From JBPEXY01 sp052031065 (lineage in GTDB: Bacteria > Pseudomonadota > Gammaproteobacteria > Immundisolibacterales > Immundisolibacteraceae): a DNA stretch of 9,908 nt. Where the stretch lies: the NCBI GenBank assembly GCA_052031065.1, contig JBPEXY010000167.1:1-9908 (forward strand), written 5' to 3'. The notes under the pieces are model-generated. The model was given only the letters and a program-made list of their open reading frames with translations, had not been told where the DNA came from and did no database searches. Numbering within the stretch: the first letter of the stretch is position 1; every line of letters starts with the position of its first letter. The position numbers and the translations under genes are program-made. Below are positions 5,666 to 9,908 of this stretch, piece by piece.

Positions 5666-7534
5666 TTATTTCTTGATATCGAAGATTCGGTTATCCAGCT
5701 TTTCAGCAGCGTTGGTTGTGCTGTGGTTGGCGGTGCTGTGCTCATTTCGTTAACAGCAACCAGTTTGGCTTTACACGCCGCGACCTTGCCAGGCGCGGCC
5801 ACGCCCGGAGGAGTGCAAAAGACGCTTCAGCGTCCGACTGAATATCCGGTTTCAGACTTACCCACCATCCAGGTGCCAAAAGTGGTCGATCGACCTTTAG
5901 ACACCAATAGCGGACCAAAAATAGAAGTTAAACAGTTTGTTGTGGAAGGGGTAGAGGACGTTGTCCACAAAAATATAAGTAATGCGGTAGTTAACGATCT
6001 TGTTGAAGCAGAGCGGCTCAAGAGGGAAGGGCAATTTACGTTTGGGCAACTTCAGCTGGTTGCCGATCAGATCACCGGCCTGTACCGGCAAAGTGGTCTG
6101 ATACTGGCACAAGCTTTTGTGCCGGAACAGGATGTGGTTGAAGGCCTGGTGGTTTTGCGGGTGATGCCCGGTAACCTGGGTGCGGTTCTGGTTGAAGATA
6201 ACAAACGTTATAGCAGTGCGCGCCTTACCGGGCCGTTCAAGGAACTGATTGGGGGAGCTGTCGATGCAACAGCGGTAGAGACTGCCCTGCTCCGGGTTGC
6301 TGACATGCCGGGTATGTCAGCTTTTGGCGTTTTTCAACCAGGTTCCGAGCTCGGGGAGGCTGACCTTGCGCTGAAGGTGACAGAAAAACTGATCGATGCA
6401 AATGTCTCGTTCAATAATTACGGTACGGAACTCACTGGTCAGTACCAGAGCTTGCTTGATGTCATGGTCAATAATCCGCTAGGCATTGGTGACCGGCTAC
6501 AAGTCGGGTTCCAGCAATCGTATCGACCCAAGTTAGCGGAGTTTGGTTATCTGACTTATCAGGCGCCGGTTTTTAGTGGTTGGGTCCAGGGTTTAACCGC
6601 CGGCGGCGGGTTTAGCAGAAATGAGTTTGAAGTGGGTGGTGAACTCAAGGATGTGGGAATAGAAGGTGTCACTGAAGTTGCCAATCTGTTTTTGGAGAAA
6701 TCGTGGATTCGTACTCGTAATGCTAACTTATTGACCCGGTTTGACTTTAGTCGGAAACAGTCCAAGGTTTTTGTTTCGGGCAACGATTTCTCACAGGACG
6801 TTCTTTCGGTTGCCTCGCTGGAGACCCGGTTTGACAGAATCGACACAATTCTGGGGGGTGGCATAAACCAGGGGTTGGTCAACCTGTCGCACGGCTTTGG
6901 AAATGTGCTCGCATCTACTCAGGCTGATGATCTGCCTGGGTCCGGGCGAAGAAACCTAGCAGGTGAGTCTTTAGGCTCTGGATTTAACAAGGTCGCGTTT
7001 GATTACTCGCGCCTGCAAAACCTTGTCCCCGGTCATTCGCTAATTATGAGGATAGCGGGTCAGTTTAGCGATGATTTGTTGCCATCGCTTGAGCAAATGT
7101 CAATTGGTGGTCCGTTCAGTGTTCGGGCTTATCCGCAATCTGAGTTTCTGGTTGATAAGGGAGTGTTTGCGTCTCTGGAGTGGGTGCTGAATGCTCCGGG
7201 GTTTGCTAATGCAATTGCGTTCGAAAACCGAACGTGGGGAGAGGTGCTTCAGGTTTCACTGTTTGTCGATCACGGTACGGGCTGGATTGATGAATCGGTG
7301 ATTGAAGATCAGGTTGAGTTAAGCGGTGCGGGCATGGGCCTGCAGATGTATGTACCAGCGAGTCTGGTCTCTGGCGGGGTTAATTATTTGGGCTCACTTT
7401 TTAATCAGGAGTGGGCTTTTTACCTACCAGGAGAATTTTCGTTTAGGTTGGATGTGGCGACTCCGCTTGGATCGAGAGATGCATCGAATAGAGAGGAGCC
7501 GCAGGTTTATGTCAATACGACCTATTCCTACTGA
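5663..7534 (+). CDS. Two-partner secretion outer-membrane transporter (ShlB/FhaC/HecB family, TpsB)
   Basis: This 623-residue protein should form the 16-stranded outer-membrane pore that exports the TpsA exoprotein encoded next to it. A hydrophobic segment ending LALHA (about 21-39) looks like a signal peptide, followed by a proline-rich stretch. POTRA-like domains occupy about 86-243 (for example VEGVEDV, YRQSGLILAQAFVPEQ, LRVMPGNLG). The beta-barrel runs from about 244 to the C terminus, with the family motifs IGGPFSVRAYP (481-491, the VRGY-type loop motif) and FVDHGTGW (534-541). The last residue is Tyr, as expected for an outer-membrane barrel. Length is slightly above the usual 550-600. 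Start is TTG, chosen from the upstream AAGGA. Oddly, the stretch before the hydrophobic core is acidic (L-D-I-E-D) with no Lys or Arg, unusual for a Sec signal; a frameshift near the start is possible. The exoprotein gene follows after 87 bp, presumably as one operon. Confidence 0.93.
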   Translation: MLFLDIEDSVIQLFSSVGCAVVGGAVLISLTATSLALHAATLPGAATPGGVQKTLQRPTEYPVSDLPTIQVPKVVDRPLDTNSGPKIEVKQFVVEGVEDVVHKNISNAVVNDLVEAERLKREGQFTFGQLQLVADQITGLYRQSGLILAQAFVPEQDVVEGLVVLRVMPGNLGAVLVEDNKRYSSARLTGPFKELIGGAVDATAVETALLRVADMPGMSAFGVFQPGSELGEADLALKVTEKLIDANVSFNNYGTELTGQYQSLLDVMVNNPLGIGDRLQVGFQQSYRPKLAEFGYLTYQAPVFSGWVQGLTAGGGFSRNEFEVGGELKDVGIEGVTEVANLFLEKSWIRTRNANLLTRFDFSRKQSKVFVSGNDFSQDVLSVASLETRFDRIDTILGGGINQGLVNLSHGFGNVLASTQADDLPGSGRRNLAGESLGSGFNKVAFDYSRLQNLVPGHSLIMRIAGQFSDDLLPSLEQMSIGGPFSVRAYPQSEFLVDKGVFASLEWVLNAPGFANAIAFENRTWGEVLQVSLFVDHGTGWIDESVIEDQVELSGAGMGLQMYVPASLVSGGVNYLGSLFNQEWAFYLPGEFSFRLDVATPLGSRDASNREEPQVYVNTTYSY

Positions 7535-7607
7535 CACCGGGTTGGAGATGAGGGATCTGAGTCCACTCAAGAAAGCAGTTTGATGATTGATACATCATTC
7601 GAATTTT

Positions 7608-7624
7608 AAAGGGCCATTGCCTTG
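7608..7624 (+). promoter_or_regulatory. Ribosome binding site deciding a TTG start for the TpsA gene
   Basis: AAAGGG (7608-7613) lies eight bases before TTG at 7622-7624. The frame is closed by TAA at 7607-7609, and this TTG gives a good signal peptide. The only earlier possibility is an ATT two codons upstream. Confidence 0.6.
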
Positions 7625-9908
7625 TCGAAGAAGAATCCGCAACAGAGAGCAAAAATTTTAGTCCACCCGTTGTCGAGGGCGATATCTCAGGTGTTGATGC
7701 CCGTTGGTCTGCTGTTGGTCCAAAGTGGGGCTCATGCGGCCCCGCAAGGTGGGGCCATTGTCGGTGGTCAGGGTTCAATCAGCGCGGCGGGTAATGTCAC
7801 CTCTATTCAGCAAAACTCGGCGAGGCTGGTTGCTGAGTGGAATACCTTTAACGTGGATTCAGGAGAACTGGTCAAATTTTTGCAGCCCTCTAGCTCCGCC
7901 ATCGCTTTAAACCGTATTCTCGATCAAAACCCATCACAAATACTCGGTTCTATCGAGGCAAACGGCAGGCTGGTACTGGCCAACCCCAACGGGCTGATCT
8001 TTGCGCCCGGGGCAAGCGTAAATGTCGGTGCGCTGGTTGCTAGTGGACTTGATATCACCGCAAGCGACTTTATGAACGGTGAGCTGAGTTTCAGCTCTCT
8101 TGATAGCGGCGTGGTGATTAATCGGGGGTTGATTCAGGCCGCCAGCGGAGGCTCCGTTAGTTTGATTGGTGGGTCTGTTATTAACGAAGGCACCATCATC
8201 GCCGACCTCGGCCAGGTCAATCTCGGCGCCGGTACAGCAGCGACCCTCGATTTCGATGGTGATGGGCTGATTCAATTTGCAGTTTCCGGTGAACTCACCA
8301 CCGACCTACTTAGCGAAGGTGTCGCGGTCTCTAACAGGGGGACTATTCAAAGCCGGGGCGGTACCGTTCTGCTGCAGGCTCAGGCTGCTCATGATGTATT
8401 TTCACAGGTGGTTAATAACTCCGGCGTGATTAAAGCCGGTGGAATCGATACACAGGGCGGGAGTGTTCGTCTTGTGGGTTCCGGCAAAGTTACAAACAGC
8501 GGGCTTGTTGATGTTTCAGCCGATACAGTCAATGGTCAGGCTGGGGTGGTTTCAATTGTCGGCGATCAGGTTACCCATTCGGGAGCAGTGATTGCAGATG
8601 TAGTAACCGGCGTAGCTGGTGAGGTTGCGTTAGAAGCAGAAGAAAAGGCGTTAATAGAAAACGGGGTGATCTCGGCACAAGCTACCGGCGAAGGGCAAGG
8701 TGGTACCGTTGCCATACTAGGCCATGAGGTTGAGCTGATTGGTGAAAGCGTTGTCAATGTCTCCGGTGTTAATGGTGGGGGCACTATCCTCGTTGGTGGC
8801 GATTATCGGGGCGGTAATACGGCGATTCAGAACTCTCTGAGAACACTGGTGTCACAGCAGAGCCGTCTATACGCCGATGCGATTACCTCAGGTGATGGTG
8901 GCACAGTGATCGTTTGGTCTGATGACACCACTGAGTTCTATGGCCAGCTCTCAGCCCGTGGCGGGGAATCTTCGGGTGATGGTGGGTTTGCCGAGATTTC
9001 AGGTAAATCGCAATTATTTATCAACGATTTGACCGACCAGGTTGATATCAAAGCGCCCGCTGGATCCAGTGGAACGCTCCTGCTTGACCCTAATGACATC
9101 AGCATAACAACCGGAGACGGTGCGGTAGGTACTGGCGGCACGGTAGGTGCTTCACCCGCGAATGCCAATACGCTTGATGACGAGGATATCGCCGATTTTC
9201 TTGAAAACACCGGTTCGTTGATCATTGAAACGACGGGCGCTGGTGGGTCTGGTGATATTACCCTTGACAATACTGTCTCCATAACCTGGACAACGGCGAA
9301 TGATCTGACGCTCCTCGCAGATAGAGATATCACCTTTTCCGGTTCTGCCACTGTTTCCAGTACAGATGCAGGGGCAGATATCACCCTTGATGCAGATCGA
9401 AATATCACTCTGGGAAGTGCAACACTTGGCAGTGGCGCAGGCGGCACCATTACGCTTAATGTTGGGCAGGGTGCTTCTGCCGGCATACTCGACTTTGGTT
9501 CTGCGGTCTTTGCAGCTGCCGATACAGTCAACGCTAACGCTGGTGCGAATGGTGATACGTTCAACATTGGATCAAGTAGCAATATTGACTTAATTACTGG
9601 CGGTGCGGGTACAGATACTCTTGAAGGTGATGTTGATTTTTCAATCACCAACACGGGAGTAGGTAACGCTACTGGTGTTAGTTCTTTTACCAATATTGAA
9701 AATCTGACCGGTGGAGCGGGCAATAACACCTTCACCTTTGGGGCATCGGGTTCGCTGTCAGGCAACATTGATGGGGCTGGGGGTACCGGTGACAGTATCC
9801 ACCTGGCGGCGGTCGCTGGTGCCAACACCGTTAATCTGGATGCGGGGACGATCAGTGGTGTGCTGACGGGCACCTTCAGTAATGTCGAGTCGTTTACCGG
9901 TGACAATG
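7622..9908 (+). CDS. Two-partner secretion exoprotein, filamentous haemagglutinin-like (TpsA), open at right edge
   Basis: The frame is open for 762 codons to the window end with no stop. A basic N-terminal stretch (MSKKNPQQRAK), hydrophobic core and SGAHA cleavage site near residue 39 form a long Sec signal. The TPS domain follows (about 40-160): WNTFNV, an NRI motif at 97-99 and NPNG at 121-124, the motifs that TpsB recognises. Residues 160-380 are repetitive short beta-strands typical of a right-handed beta-helix. Residues 387-490 form a conserved-looking block (ILVGGDYRGG, VIVWSDDTTEFYGQLSARGG, GTLLLDP). From about 655 the sequence becomes Gly/Asp-rich with RTX-like units. No cysteine occurs anywhere, as is common in this class. 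TTG start and AAAGGG site are described separately. It probably acts as a surface or released adhesin; the C-terminal activity domain lies outside the window, so adhesin, cytolysin or contact-dependent toxin cannot be told apart. Confidence 0.93.
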   Translation, partial: MSKKNPQQRAKILVHPLSRAISQVLMPVGLLLVQSGAHAAPQGGAIVGGQGSISAAGNVTSIQQNSARLVAEWNTFNVDSGELVKFLQPSSSAIALNRILDQNPSQILGSIEANGRLVLANPNGLIFAPGASVNVGALVASGLDITASDFMNGELSFSSLDSGVVINRGLIQAASGGSVSLIGGSVINEGTIIADLGQVNLGAGTAATLDFDGDGLIQFAVSGELTTDLLSEGVAVSNRGTIQSRGGTVLLQAQAAHDVFSQVVNNSGVIKAGGIDTQGGSVRLVGSGKVTNSGLVDVSADTVNGQAGVVSIVGDQVTHSGAVIADVVTGVAGEVALEAEEKALIENGVISAQATGEGQGGTVAILGHEVELIGESVVNVSGVNGGGTILVGGDYRGGNTAIQNSLRTLVSQQSRLYADAITSGDGGTVIVWSDDTTEFYGQLSARGGESSGDGGFAEISGKSQLFINDLTDQVDIKAPAGSSGTLLLDPNDISITTGDGAVGTGGTVGASPANANTLDDEDIADFLENTGSLIIETTGAGGSGDITLDNTVSITWTTANDLTLLADRDITFSGSATVSSTDAGADITLDADRNITLGSATLGSGAGGTITLNVGQGASAGILDFGSAVFAAADTVNANAGANGDTFNIGSSSNIDLITGGAGTDTLEGDVDFSITNTGVGNATGVSSFTNIENLTGGAGNNTFTFGASGSLSGNIDGAGGTGDSIHLAAVAGANTVNLDAGTISGVLTGTFSNVESFTGDN
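9584..9908 (+). repeat. Gly/Asp-rich RTX-like repeat region inside the exoprotein
   Basis: Residues 655-762 contain ITGGAGTDTLEG (from 658), LTGGAGNNTFTFG (from 695) and DGAGGTGDSIHL (from 717). These resemble the calcium-binding nonapeptide G-G-x-G-x-D-x-L, with the second and third degenerate. FTNIENLTGGAGN at 689 recurs as FSNVESFTGDN at 752, a 63-residue spacing, so the window seems to end at the start of a second long unit. Calcium binding is inferred, not shown. Confidence 0.6.

Noticed and set aside
7581..7597. Small TGATG/CATCA inverted repeat between the TpsB and TpsA genes
   Set aside because: Only 5 bp of stem with a seven-base AT-rich loop and no T-run. It is too weak to call an attenuator or terminator.
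8938..9906. 322-codon minus-strand ORF opposite the exoprotein gene
   Set aside because: It is Pro/Ser/Val-rich with no recognisable motif, as expected from reading the complement of a Gly/Thr/Asp-rich repetitive gene. The plus strand has a clear TPS exoprotein frame.
1..9908. CRISPR array, tRNA or rRNA genes
   Set aside because: I saw no regularly spaced identical repeats, and no tRNA cloverleaf or rRNA-like sequence on either strand. The repetitive DNA at the right end is protein-coding.

Overview
The window looks like a chromosomal segment of a Gammaproteobacterium, probably marine or environmental. This rests on gene content and moderate GC, not on any marker gene. Five complete or nearly complete protein genes are clear, together with one partial gene at each edge and one decayed transposase.

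Left part (1-2303, minus strand): the first 50 codons of a nitroreductase-family flavoprotein run off the left edge. Next comes a translationally coupled cheR-cheB pair, the methyltransferase and methylesterase that set chemoreceptor methylation. No receptor, cheA or cheW gene lies beside them in the window.

Middle (2440-4503, plus strand): a divergent two-gene operon encodes a cytoplasmic double-[4Fe-4S], double-CCG-domain protein of the heterodisulfide reductase/GlpC type and a DUF3501 protein. The two families often occur together, commonly with a rubrerythrin gene, but no rubrerythrin gene is visible here.

Between 4504 and 5662 there is no intact gene. On the minus strand this stretch holds a badly decayed IS481-family transposase with five in-frame stops and a frameshift. 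A terminator-like hairpin and an AT-rich zone with short repeats follow.

Right part (5663-9908, plus strand): a two-partner secretion (type Vb) locus. An outer-membrane TpsB/FhaC-type transporter is followed 87 bp later by its probable cargo, a TpsA filamentous-haemagglutinin-like exoprotein that is still open at the right edge (762 codons seen). The exoprotein starts at TTG. It has a signal peptide, a TPS secretion domain with NRI and NPNG motifs, a beta-helix-type repetitive region, and then glycine/aspartate-rich RTX-like repeats beginning just before the window ends. Together with the neighbouring insertion-sequence remnant, this suggests an accessory adhesin or exoprotein island.
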